From: Paraburkholderia ultramafica
GTDB lineage: Bacteria; Pseudomonadota; Gammaproteobacteria; Burkholderiales; Burkholderiaceae
NCBI RefSeq assembly: GCF_902859915.1
Contig: NZ_CADIKK010000047.1
Location: 1-47,510, forward strand
Direction of reading: 5' to 3'
Length of the DNA: 47,510 nucleotides
Part shown: positions 6,989 through 15,214 of the stretch, one piece after another
How the letters are laid out: each line of letters begins with the position of its first letter
Numbering within the stretch: the stretch's first letter is position 1
The notes under the pieces: model-generated
The model's database searches: none
What the model was told of the DNA's origin: nothing
What the model saw: only the letters and a program-made list of their open reading frames with translations
Translations under genes and position numbers: made by a program

Positions 6989-8647
6989 ATGGAGCAACGC
7001 GTCCTCATCCTGGCGCCGTTCGGCCGCGACGCCGATGTGATCGCCGAAGTCCTGCATAGAGACGCGCGCATGTGCGTGACGTGCCGCGACGCCGATGCGC
7101 TCACCGCCGCGCTCGACGCCGGCGCGGGCGCCGCGCTGATCGCCGAGGAAGCGCTGGCGGGCGAGCATGCGTCGCGTCTGTTCGGGTGGCTCGAAAAGCA
7201 GCCGGCGTGGTCCGATTTCCCGTTCATCCTGCTCGCCGCGTCGCGCGTCGGGCACCGCTCCGCGCGCGGGCTGGAAGTGCTCGAACGGCTCGGCAACGTG
7301 GTCGTGCTCGAACGTCCGTTGAACTCGGAGACGCTGCGGCGCGCAGTGGCGTCGTCGCTGCGGGCGCGCGCGCGGCAGTATGACTCGCGCCGCCATCTGG
7401 CCGAACGGATCGAGGCGCAAGAGGCGCTGGTGCAGTTGAACGATTCGCTGGAAAGCCGCATCGCCGAACGCACTCATGAGCTCGCGTCCGCGAACAACCG
7501 GCTGATGATGGAGATTCACGAGCGCGCCAAAGTGCAGGCGGTGCTGGTGCAATCGCAGAAGATGGAAGCGCTCGGGCAGCTCACCGGCGGCATCGCGCAC
7601 GACTTCAACAATCTGCTGAACGTGATCATGGTCAACGCGGAACTGATCGCGCGGGTCAGCAGCGACGAGCGCATTCTCGGCATGGCCGCGACCGTCAAAC
7701 GCGCGACCGAACGCGGCGCGAAACTGACCGGCCAGTTGCTGACCTTCTCGCGCAACAGCAACCTCGATCTGAAGGCAGTGGACGTGGTCGCGTTGCTGCA
7801 AGGCATGCGCGACATCATCACCGTGTCGCTCGGTTCGAGCATCCGCTATACCAACGCGTTCGACGGCGACGAGATGTGGACTCAGGCCGACGCCAATCAG
7901 CTCGAACTGGCGATTCTCAATCTCGCGATCAACGCGCGCGATGCGATGCCCGCCGGCGGCCAGCTCGGCATTCGCGTGAGAGCGCGCGCGGCGCCCGATC
8001 AGACGCTCGCGGCCGGTCGCTACGTGGTGGTCGAAGTCGCCGATACCGGTTCGGGCGTGCCGCCCGATGTCGTGTCGCGCGTGTTCGATCCGTTCTTCAC
8101 CACCAAGCCGATCGGCAAGGGCACAGGACTCGGCCTGAGCCAGGTCTACGGGATCGCGAGGCAGGCGGGCGGCACCGCGCGGCTCTTCAGCGAAGAAGGC
8201 GCGGGCACCACCGTGGAGATCTGGCTGCCGTTGCGCAAACGCGCGGCCCCGCAGGCCGAAGCGGCGTCCGATGCCGAAGCGAACGCAGTCGGTGAAAAGC
8301 GCGTGCTGGTGGTCGAAGACGACGGCGAGGTGCGGGCCATGCTGGTCGAGTCGCTGAGAACGCTCGGCTATACCGTGACCGAAGCCGCGGACGGCCGTGC
8401 CGGTCTGAACCGCTTGCAGGACGACAAGCCCGACCTGCTGATGGTCGACTTCGCGATGCCGGGCATGAACGGGATCGACGTGATCGCCGAGGCGCGCAAG
8501 ATGCGCGAGGACTTGCCGGTGATTCTGGCGACGGGTTATGCGGACGTGGATATTTCCGGGTTGGCGGTGAAGCGCTGCACGATCCTGCGCAAACCGTTTC
8601 AACTCGACGATCTGGCGCGAACCGTACGGCTTGGGTTGGTGGCGTGA
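6989..8647 (+). CDS. Hybrid sensor histidine kinase / response regulator
   Basis: 552 residues from ATG 6989. Residues 1-125 look like a degenerate receiver without a phosphoacceptor aspartate. Residues 130-190 form a coiled coil. HisKA follows with the H-box GGIAHDFNN (H204). HATPase has its N-box around N311-N315 (NLAINARDAM), DTGSG at 352-356 and FDPFFTTKPIGKGTGLGLS. A C-terminal receiver runs 437-550 with D487 (MVDFAMPGMNG) and K535 (RKPF). It has no membrane segment, so the kinase is cytosolic and probably takes its input from the KaiC-like ATPase encoded 4 bases upstream. The output through the receiver domain is unknown; no DNA-binding domain is fused. Confidence 0.93.
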   Translation: MEQRVLILAPFGRDADVIAEVLHRDARMCVTCRDADALTAALDAGAGAALIAEEALAGEHASRLFGWLEKQPAWSDFPFILLAASRVGHRSARGLEVLERLGNVVVLERPLNSETLRRAVASSLRARARQYDSRRHLAERIEAQEALVQLNDSLESRIAERTHELASANNRLMMEIHERAKVQAVLVQSQKMEALGQLTGGIAHDFNNLLNVIMVNAELIARVSSDERILGMAATVKRATERGAKLTGQLLTFSRNSNLDLKAVDVVALLQGMRDIITVSLGSSIRYTNAFDGDEMWTQADANQLELAILNLAINARDAMPAGGQLGIRVRARAAPDQTLAAGRYVVVEVADTGSGVPPDVVSRVFDPFFTTKPIGKGTGLGLSQVYGIARQAGGTARLFSEEGAGTTVEIWLPLRKRAAPQAEAASDAEANAVGEKRVLVVEDDGEVRAMLVESLRTLGYTVTEAADGRAGLNRLQDDKPDLLMVDFAMPGMNGIDVIAEARKMREDLPVILATGYADVDISGLAVKRCTILRKPFQLDDLARTVRLGLVA

Positions 8648-8956
8648 TGGGCTGGGCGGGCGGCTGGACCGCTGGAAGGCTGGCCGCACTCGCAGGCGTA
8701 ATCGCCATCCGACTCGCGGCCTGACAGCGGCGTGATCGTCCGGGCGCCGGCGGGATTGCGAGTCGCGAGCCGCGCGCGGTCATCTTCCTGAGTCGCATTG
8801 TCTTGCAGCGGATTTCTAATCGTTTGGCTGACGTGCACGAGCCCAACAGCTATAGCGGCGCTGTCACATTGCAGTCACAGACTATCAGTCGCCGCCCGGC
8901 AAAAATTTCCAATTCAATAGTTTGCTAACGAATATTTAGGAAATACAATACCGGCC
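8648..8956. other. Intergenic region upstream of the efflux operon
   Basis: No gene is seen. The first 200 bases are GC-rich and featureless. The last 60 become A/T-rich and contain the near-palindrome GTTTGCTAAC (8920-8929), the best candidate for a regulator site in front of the MarR gene. Confidence 0.4.
8920..8929. promoter_or_regulatory. Candidate MarR operator (near-palindrome)
   Basis: GTTTGCTAAC differs from its own reverse complement at only two of ten positions. It lies in the A/T-rich segment 28 bases ahead of the MarR-family start codon, where an autoregulatory operator would be expected. No second copy was found nearby. Confidence 0.3.
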
Positions 8957-9571
8957 ATGCCAAATCTCGATCTCCTGCGCCGCACCGTCAGCAGCACCCT
9001 GGTTGTCGCTGCCAGAAAGTGGCGGCGCACGAGCCATGGCGTGCTGGCGGCCTTCAACGTCTCCGAGGCGTGCGCCACGCCGCTGCTGACCGCTAGCCGG
9101 CTCGGCACGGCGGTGCGCCAGGTCACGTTGGCCGATCACATCGGCATCGAAGGTCCCTCGCTCGTGCGGCTGCTCGATCAACTGTGCGCAGCGGGCCTGA
9201 TGCGCCGCGAAGAAGATCCCGAAGATCGCCGTGCGAAAACTGTGGCGCTCACCGACGAAGGCCGCGCCGTCACCGCGAAGATGGAACAAGAACTGGTCAC
9301 GTTGCGGGCGCAGGCGCTCAAAGGCGTCTCGCGCAGCGATCTCGAAGCGGCCTTGCGGGTGCTGGACGCTTTCACGACAGACGCCGCCAGGCGCGCCGAA
9401 CAAGGCGGCACCGAGCGCGCTCAGCGTGCGCAACATGCGCAACACGCGCCGGGCAAGCCCGCGCCGGCCGCCGGCAAGACCCGCAAAGCTGCCAAAGCCG
9501 CCAAGGCGCCCAAGTCCAACAAACGCAAAGCACACGCAGCGGCGCCGCCTAACCCCGGCGATCCGGCGTAG
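8957..9571 (+). CDS. MarR family transcriptional regulator with Lys/Ala-rich tail
   Basis: 204 residues. Residues 1-140 form a MarR winged helix: the recognition helix region (VTLADHIGIEGPSLVRLLDQL), the wing DPEDRRAKTVALTDEGRAV with its conserved D-x-R, and a C-terminal dimerisation helix. Residues about 150-204 are an unusual low-complexity tail rich in Ala, Lys, Arg and Pro (GKTRKAAKAAKAPKSNKRK), resembling histone-H1-like tails and absent from typical MarR proteins of about 145 residues. The stop codon is 6 bases before the FUSC gene, so the regulator is part of the efflux operon and probably represses it until an aromatic acid or similar ligand binds. Confidence 0.88.
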   Translation: MPNLDLLRRTVSSTLVVAARKWRRTSHGVLAAFNVSEACATPLLTASRLGTAVRQVTLADHIGIEGPSLVRLLDQLCAAGLMRREEDPEDRRAKTVALTDEGRAVTAKMEQELVTLRAQALKGVSRSDLEAALRVLDAFTTDAARRAEQGGTERAQRAQHAQHAPGKPAPAAGKTRKAAKAAKAPKSNKRKAHAAAPPNPGDPA

Positions 9572-9577
9572 CGCTTT

Positions 9578-11680
9578 ATGGTCTATCCCTCTATCCGCGA
9601 CTGGCTGTTCTCGGTCAAGACTTTTGCCGCGGCGATGATCGCGCTCTACATTGGTCTCGCACTCGAACTGCCGCGGCCGTACTGGGCGATGGCAACCGTC
9701 TACATCGTGTCGAATCCGTTCGTCGGCGCGACCCGTTCGAAGGCGCTGTATCGCGCGCTCGGCACCGCGCTCGGCGCCGCGGCCGCGGTGCTGCTGGTGC
9801 CGCCGTTCGTCGAATCGCCGTATCTGTTCAGCGTGGTCGTCGCGCTGTGGATCGGCACACTGCTGTATCTGGCGGTGTCCGACCGCACCGCGCGCAGCTA
9901 CGTGTTCATGCTGGCCAGCTATACGATGCCGATCATCGCGCTGCCCTCGGTGACCAATCCAGCGGGCGTGTTCGATCTCGCGGTCAGCCGCACCGAGGAG
10001 ATCACGCTTGGCATCGTTTGTGCGAGCATTGTCGGCGGGGCGCTGTTTCCGAGCCGGCTCGCGCCCACCATCATCGAGCGGACCGACGCCTGGTTTCGCG
10101 ACGGCGCGTTCTATGCGACGCAGACGCTGTCCGGACGCATCGCCGGCTCGGCGATCTCGGGCGCCCGGCAACGGCTCGCGAGCACCAGCAACGGCCTGGA
10201 ATTGCTGCTCAGCCAGCTCGCCTACGATCACACGAGGCCCGACGTGGTGGCCCGCGCGCATGAACTGCGCGGCCGCATGCAGTTGCTGCTGCCGATCATG
10301 TCGGCGCTCGCCGATCCGCTGATCGCGCTGTACAACAGTGGCCGCCAGAGCTGGCCCGAGGGTCTCGAAGCGCTGCTCGCCGATGTGATCAAGTGGTTCA
10401 ACGAGCCGCTTCCCGCCGTGAGCGAGGGCTATCACCCCGACGAGACCGCCAACGCGCTGCGCGAGCGCATCGCCGCCATGCGTCCGACAGCCGCCGCGCT
10501 CGCGCACTGGGACGGCGCGCTGCTGTCGAACGCGTTGTGGCGGATGAAGCAGGTGATCGACGTCTGGCAGGACTGCCGCTCGCTGCGCATCATCATTACG
10601 CGCGAAGAAGGCGCGTGGCGCCCGCGTTTTCGCCATTGGCGGCTGGGCGGCACCGAGCGCTTCTACGATCGCGGCATCATGCTGTTCTCGACCGGATCGG
10701 TGGCCGCAGCGGTGATTCTCGCGTGCAGCCTGTGGATCAGCTCCGGCTGGAACGACGGCGCCAGCGCGGTGACGCTGGCGGCGGTGGCCTGCTGCTTCTT
10801 CGCGGCCCTCGACGAACCCGCGCCAATGGTGTTCCGCTTCTTCCTCGCGACCGGGGTCAGCGTGCTGGCGGCAGGCGTCTATCTGTTCGCGGTGCTGCCG
10901 CAGGTGCATGACTTCCCGATGCTGGTCATCATGTTCGCCGCGCCGTTCATCCTGGTCGGCACGCTGATTCCGCGCCCGCAGTTCAACATGGCCACGGTGC
11001 TGGTCGCCGTGAATACGGCCACCTTCATCAGCATTCAGGACGCTTACGACGCGAACTTCCTGAAGTTTTTGAACGCCAATCTCGCGGGCCTGTCCGGCCT
11101 GCTCTATGCGTACCTGTGGACGCGCGTGACGCGCCCGTTCGGCGCCGAACTCGCGGCGTCCCGCCTGTTGCGTTCGAGCTGGGCCGACGTCGCGCTCACG
11201 GCGTCGACGCGGCCGATCGAAGACCCGCGCAATCTCGCCGCGCGCATGCTCGACCGGCTGATGCAGCTGATCCCGCGTCTCGGCGCCACCGACGACCATC
11301 GCCATCCGTCGATCGAAAGCTTCCGCGATCTGCGCATCGCGTTCAACGCACTCGATCTGCGCCGCCTGACCCACAAGCTCGGCGGCGAAGCGCCGGCCGC
11401 GATCGAGCACGTGCTCAGTGGAGTGCGTAGTCACTACGAAGGCTGCGTCGACCGCCGCAAGCGCGAGCCGGTGCCCGAGAGCCTGATGTCGTCGATCGAT
11501 GCCGCGGTCGCGCGCGTGACCGCGCTGGGACTCGCCAATGCCGAGACGCCCACCGCGACCTCGCAAACCTCGGCACGCCAGTTGCGCGACGCGCTGCACG
11601 CGCTGGTCGGCTTGCGTCTTTCGCTGTTTCCGGCCACGCTGACGACACCGACGCCGCCCGAACCGGAGGCCGCTGCCTGA
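9578..11680 (+). CDS. FUSC family aromatic acid/fusaric acid efflux protein
   Basis: A 700-residue inner membrane protein. Two clusters of hydrophobic helices (residues about 10-165 and 365-500) are each followed by a long soluble cytoplasmic segment, the duplicated layout of AaeB/FusC-type exporters. The start MVYPSIRDWLFSVKTFAAAMIALYIG with LPRPYWAMATVYIVSNPF is characteristic. It works with the DUF1656 protein, the HlyD adaptor and the outer membrane factor encoded downstream to move substrates such as hydroxylated aromatic carboxylates from cytoplasm to outside. The substrate cannot be read from sequence. A broken relative lies at 288-810. Confidence 0.9.
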   Translation: MVYPSIRDWLFSVKTFAAAMIALYIGLALELPRPYWAMATVYIVSNPFVGATRSKALYRALGTALGAAAAVLLVPPFVESPYLFSVVVALWIGTLLYLAVSDRTARSYVFMLASYTMPIIALPSVTNPAGVFDLAVSRTEEITLGIVCASIVGGALFPSRLAPTIIERTDAWFRDGAFYATQTLSGRIAGSAISGARQRLASTSNGLELLLSQLAYDHTRPDVVARAHELRGRMQLLLPIMSALADPLIALYNSGRQSWPEGLEALLADVIKWFNEPLPAVSEGYHPDETANALRERIAAMRPTAAALAHWDGALLSNALWRMKQVIDVWQDCRSLRIIITREEGAWRPRFRHWRLGGTERFYDRGIMLFSTGSVAAAVILACSLWISSGWNDGASAVTLAAVACCFFAALDEPAPMVFRFFLATGVSVLAAGVYLFAVLPQVHDFPMLVIMFAAPFILVGTLIPRPQFNMATVLVAVNTATFISIQDAYDANFLKFLNANLAGLSGLLYAYLWTRVTRPFGAELAASRLLRSSWADVALTASTRPIEDPRNLAARMLDRLMQLIPRLGATDDHRHPSIESFRDLRIAFNALDLRRLTHKLGGEAPAAIEHVLSGVRSHYEGCVDRRKREPVPESLMSSIDAAVARVTALGLANAETPTATSQTSARQLRDALHALVGLRLSLFPATLTTPTPPEPEAAA

Positions 11681-11710
11681 TGCACGCGTTCCACTTCTTT
11701 ACTCTCCGCG

Positions 11711-11920
11711 ATGATCGGTGAAATCGATATCTTCGGCGTGTTCGTGCCGGCCGTGCTCGTGCTGATGTTGATCGCGTATCTGATCAACCTGGTCATCCGC
11801 ACGGTGCTCGGACGCATCGGTTTTTACCGCTTCGTCTGGCACCGCTCCATCTTCGATCTCGGCATCTATGTGCTGGTGCTGGGCTTTGTCGTTGTCGTTT
11901 CGCACAGACTAATAACGTGA
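11711..11920 (+). CDS. DUF1656 domain-containing protein (AaeX-like)
   Basis: 69 residues with two transmembrane helices (residues about 5-28 and 45-66) and the signature start MIGEIDIFGVFVPAVLVLM. DUF1656/AaeX proteins are always found between the FUSC and HlyD genes in this kind of efflux operon, as here. It begins 30 bases after FUSC, and its TGA overlaps the GTG start of the HlyD gene by 4 bases, which suggests translational coupling. The exact role is unknown; it is a presumed small subunit of the pump. Confidence 0.9.
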   Translation: MIGEIDIFGVFVPAVLVLMLIAYLINLVIRTVLGRIGFYRFVWHRSIFDLGIYVLVLGFVVVVSHRLIT

Positions 11921-12927
11921 AAAAAACCTGGTTCTCCGTCGGTCAGATTCTGCTGACCCTGATCGTCGTGGTGGTTGCAGCCTTCGTGCTGTGGAAACTG
12001 GTCGCCTATTACATGTTCGCGCCGTGGACCCGCGACGGCCACGTGCGCGCTGACGTGATCCAGGTCGCGCCGGATATCTCGGGGCTGATCTCGTCGGTCG
12101 AAGTGGTGGACAGCCAGCAGGTCAAGCAAGGCCAGGTGCTGTTCGTGATCGATCAGGCCCGCTACACGCTCGCGCTGCGTCAGGCGCAGGCCACCGCGCA
12201 GCAGCGCCGCGCAACGCTCGATCAGGCGCGCCGCGAAGACGCGCGTAACCGCAAGCTCGGCAACCTGGTCGCCGCGGAAGCCGCGGAAGAAAGCCGCTCG
12301 CGCGTCGAAGCGGGCGAAGCCGCGCTCGCCGATGCGAACGTGGCGATCGACACCGCGAAGCCGAACCTGCAACGCGCGACGATCATGAGCCCGGTCGACG
12401 GTTATCTGAACGACCGTGCGCCGCGCGTCGGCGAATTCGTCGCGGCGGGGCGCGCGGTGGTGTCGGTGGTCGACATGCATTCGTTCCGCGTCGATGGCTA
12501 TTTCGAGGAAACCAAGCTGCGCGGCATCGACATCGGCCAGCCGGTCGATATCACGGTGATGGGCGAGCCGACCGCGCTGCGCGGGCACGTGCAAAGCATC
12601 GTCGCCGGTATTGAAGACCGCGACCGCACGCTAGGCTCGAATCTGCTGCCGAACGTCAATCCGGCGTTCAGCTGGGTGCGGCTCGCGCAGCGCATTCCGG
12701 TGCGCGTCGCGCTCGACGAAGTCCCCGCCGACTTCCGCATGATCGCCGGCCGCACAGCGACGGTGTCGGTGCGGGATCTGTCGCCGATCAGGCGGCGTCA
12801 GACGGCGGGCGCGTCGGGTGCGTCCGGCGCAGTGGGTGCGTCGGCGGCTTCCGCTAATTCAGCGGTTCCCGCTGCTTCGGCTGCGCAACCGGCTTCTGCC
12901 ACTGCTACCTCGGGCGCATCGCAATGA
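11917..12927 (+). CDS. HlyD family periplasmic adaptor subunit (AaeA-like)
   Basis: 336 residues starting at GTG 11917. There is one N-terminal membrane anchor (residues about 8-34), a lipoyl/barrel-sandwich half-motif (VAPDISGLISSVEVVDSQQVKQG), a helical hairpin (about 85-145), the second lipoyl half (ATIMSPVDGYLNDR) and a beta-barrel with VVDMHSFRVDGYFEETKL. The last about 40 residues are an Ala/Ser/Gly linker-like tail. It should bridge the FUSC pump to the outer membrane factor. It overlaps both neighbours by four bases (GTGA and ATGA), so the operon is tightly coupled. Confidence 0.92.
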   Translation: MKKTWFSVGQILLTLIVVVVAAFVLWKLVAYYMFAPWTRDGHVRADVIQVAPDISGLISSVEVVDSQQVKQGQVLFVIDQARYTLALRQAQATAQQRRATLDQARREDARNRKLGNLVAAEAAEESRSRVEAGEAALADANVAIDTAKPNLQRATIMSPVDGYLNDRAPRVGEFVAAGRAVVSVVDMHSFRVDGYFEETKLRGIDIGQPVDITVMGEPTALRGHVQSIVAGIEDRDRTLGSNLLPNVNPAFSWVRLAQRIPVRVALDEVPADFRMIAGRTATVSVRDLSPIRRRQTAGASGASGAVGASAASANSAVPAASAAQPASATATSGASQ

Positions 12928-14456
12928 AGCTGTCGCGCTCTCTGCCCTTTTTGCCGCTGCTGCCGCTGCTGCCGTTGGCCGCCGCGCTCGACGGCTGCAC
13001 GACCGTCGGCCCGAACTACTCGCTGCCGCGGCAGGCGCTCATCAACGCGCCGCTCGCCAATGCGCCGCTCGAAGGCGCCGACCCGACGCTGACCTCGCGC
13101 CGGAACGTGCCCGCGGTGTGGTGGAAGCTGTACGACGATCCGGTGCTGAACGGTCTCGTCGACGAGGCGCTGCAATCAAACACCGACTTGCGCGTCGCGG
13201 CGGCGAATCTCGCGCGCTCGCGTGAAGCGCTGGGCGTTGCGCGCGCGCAGGGCGGCTTCTCCGGCGAGGCGTCCGCGGCGGTCAAGCGCGCGCAGGAATC
13301 GGCCGAACAGTTCCTGCTGTTCGAGAAACTGCCAGTCGCCAACGAGGGCGACTTCGGCATCAGCATCTCGTACGAATTCGATCTGTTCGGCAAGCTGCGG
13401 CGCGGCGTGGAAGCGGCGCAGGCTGACACCGAGTCCGTCCAGGCCGCCGGCGATCTCGCGCGGATCACGGTGGTGGCGGACGTGGTGCGCGCTTACGTCG
13501 AGCAGTGCTCGGCGGCCGAGGAACTCAGGGTCGCGCAACAGTCGCTGGCCTTGCAGAGGCAGCGCGTGGACTTGTCGCGCCGTCTGCGTGACGCGGGCCG
13601 TGGCAATCAGCCCGACGTGACGCGCGGCCAGACTCAGGTGGCGACGTTGACAGCGGATCTTCCGCGCTACACGGCGCGCCGCAAGATCGCGCAATACCAG
13701 CTCGCCGCGCTGCTCGCCCGTGCACCGTCCGACCTGCCGCCGGCTGTGCTGGCTTGCGACCGGCTGCCGCAAATCCGCCAGCCGATTCCGGTCGGCGATG
13801 GCGCCGCGCTGCTCAAGCGACGTCCGGACGTGCGCGAGGCCGAACGTCAACTGGCGGCGTCGACGGCGCGCATTGGTGTTGCCACAGGGGCGCTGTATCC
13901 GACCATCAGCTTCGGTGCATCGGCGGGCTATACGGGGATTCTCGAAGACATCCCCACGTTGCCCACCGCGCGTTGGGCTTTCGGTCCGCTGATCAACTGG
14001 AACTTCCCCACCAATGGCGCGCGTGGTCGTGTGCGTGAAGCAGAGGCGTCGAGCGTCGTGGCGCTCGCCAAGTTCGACGGCGTGGTGCTGACCGCACTGC
14101 GCGAGACCGAGACCAATCTCGCGACCTACGCATCGGACTCCGCCCGCGCCGACGCTTTGCGTGTCGCGCTGAAGTCGGCGGCGGAGTCGGCGGATGAAAC
14201 GCATCGTTTGTATCGCGCCGGGCGCGAGTCGTTCATCTCGGATCTGGACGCGACGCGCACGCTGACGGCGACGAGGTCTCAGGTGGCGGCCGCGGAAGGC
14301 CAGGTGGCCATCGATCAGGTCAATCTGTTCCTCGCGCTCGGCGGCGGTTGGGAGATAGATGCGCAGAGCGCGCCTGGCGTGACGGCGCCTCACGCTGCCA
14401 CAGCGGCGAAGGCCGTGCCGAACGCGGCGGCGGCCACAGCCGCAAAAGGGCCCTGA
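12924..14456 (+). CDS. NodT-type outer membrane efflux lipoprotein
   Basis: 510 residues. A lipoprotein signal peptide ends in LDGC (Cys25), followed by TTVGPNY, a hallmark of RND/NodT outer membrane factors. The TolC-like repeats are visible: PAVWWKLYDDPVLNGLVDEALQ, EFDLFGKLRRGVEAA, and in the second half LKRRPDVREAERQLAAS and WNFPTNGARGRVREAEA. The C-terminus after about residue 480 is Ala-rich and low complexity. It forms the outer membrane channel of the efflux system and is the last gene of the operon; no clear terminator hairpin follows. Confidence 0.92.
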   Translation: MKLSRSLPFLPLLPLLPLAAALDGCTTVGPNYSLPRQALINAPLANAPLEGADPTLTSRRNVPAVWWKLYDDPVLNGLVDEALQSNTDLRVAAANLARSREALGVARAQGGFSGEASAAVKRAQESAEQFLLFEKLPVANEGDFGISISYEFDLFGKLRRGVEAAQADTESVQAAGDLARITVVADVVRAYVEQCSAAEELRVAQQSLALQRQRVDLSRRLRDAGRGNQPDVTRGQTQVATLTADLPRYTARRKIAQYQLAALLARAPSDLPPAVLACDRLPQIRQPIPVGDGAALLKRRPDVREAERQLAASTARIGVATGALYPTISFGASAGYTGILEDIPTLPTARWAFGPLINWNFPTNGARGRVREAEASSVVALAKFDGVVLTALRETETNLATYASDSARADALRVALKSAAESADETHRLYRAGRESFISDLDATRTLTATRSQVAAAEGQVAIDQVNLFLALGGGWEIDAQSAPGVTAPHAATAAKAVPNAAAATAAKGP

Positions 14457-14545
14457 AGAGCTTACGAATTATTTTTGACTAACTTTCTTTTGCCTTTCAT
14501 TTGCGGTTAAATACGTGACACTAACCACACGCTACGGGGTCACGT

Positions 14546-14638
14546 ATGTCGCCATTCATGCAGGGCGTAGTCACATTGGGCGGATGTATCGGCATTTTCA
14601 CGGCGGTGGTCGCCGTAGTGGAGATGCTGGCGAATTGA
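14546..14638 (+). CDS. Possible 30-residue membrane miniprotein
   Basis: A short open frame (MSPFMQGVVTLGGCIGIF, then TAVVAVVEMLAN) that would form a single hydrophobic helix. It has an ATG but only a weak upstream GGGG. It lies in the 230-base gap between the outer membrane factor and the convergent molybdenum hydroxylase genes. No family is recognised. It is reported because the composition is clearly that of a membrane helix, but chance is a real alternative. Confidence 0.3.
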   Translation: MSPFMQGVVTLGGCIGIFTAVVAVVEMLAN

Positions 14639-14690
14639 GCCCGCGCGGCATCTGCTAGCGCATTGATTTGTCGAAGACACGCCGGCGGTG

Positions 14691-15152
14691 TCATGCCGGC
14701 CGGCGCTTCGCAGCCGCCTGGTGGATCGCCGCCCGCACGCGCGGATAGGTGCCGCAACGGCACACGATAGGGCTCATCGCCGCGTCGATATCGGCGTCGC
14801 TCGGATCGGGCTTGTGCTTGAGCAGCGCGCAGGCCGCCATCAGTTGCGCGCTCTGGCAATAGCCGCATTGCACCACATCGAGATCGATCCACGCCGCCTT
14901 CAATGCTTGCGCCTCGGCGCCCTGCACGCCCTCGATGGTGGTGATCTTCTGCGTGTGCAGGCTCGACATCGGCGTCTGACACGACAGGCATGCGGCGCCG
15001 TCCAGATGGATCGTGCACGCGCCGCAAATGCCCACGCCACAGCCGAACTTGGTGCCGGTCATGCCCAATTCGCAGCGCAGCACCCACAGCAGCGGCATGT
15101 CCGGGTCGGCTTGCACCGCCACCGCGCGGCCGTTGATGTTCAGTGATCCCAT
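14691..15152 (-). CDS. (2Fe-2S)-binding subunit of a molybdenum hydroxylase
   Basis: 153 residues from ATG 15152, chosen for its AGGAGACAAGC ribosome binding site. The N-terminal plant-type ferredoxin cluster has the pattern FGCGVGICGACTIHLDG...CLSC. The C-terminal all-helical cluster has QCGYCQ and CRCGTYPRVRAAI. This is the small subunit of xanthine-oxidase-family enzymes, passing electrons from the Mo site. It follows the large subunit by 62 bases. No FAD subunit gene is adjacent, so this is the two-subunit type (isoquinoline 1-oxidoreductase / membrane-linked aldehyde dehydrogenase class). Confidence 0.93.
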   Translation of the reverse strand: MGSLNINGRAVAVQADPDMPLLWVLRCELGMTGTKFGCGVGICGACTIHLDGAACLSCQTPMSSLHTQKITTIEGVQGAEAQALKAAWIDLDVVQCGYCQSAQLMAACALLKHKPDPSDADIDAAMSPIVCRCGTYPRVRAAIHQAAAKRRPA

Positions 15153-15214
15153 GCTTGTCTCCTGAGTCGTCTTGCCTCTGCATCTTCCATGTTTCGAATC
15201 CGCCGCACGGTACG

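Noticed and set aside
5899..7473. A 524-codon minus-strand frame across the KaiC and kinase genes
   Set aside because: Shadow frame opposite two clearly recognised plus-strand genes; no domain seen.
8936..11599. An 887-codon minus-strand frame opposite the MarR and FUSC genes
   Set aside because: Low-complexity Arg/His/Gln sequence typical of an antisense frame of third-position-GC coding DNA.
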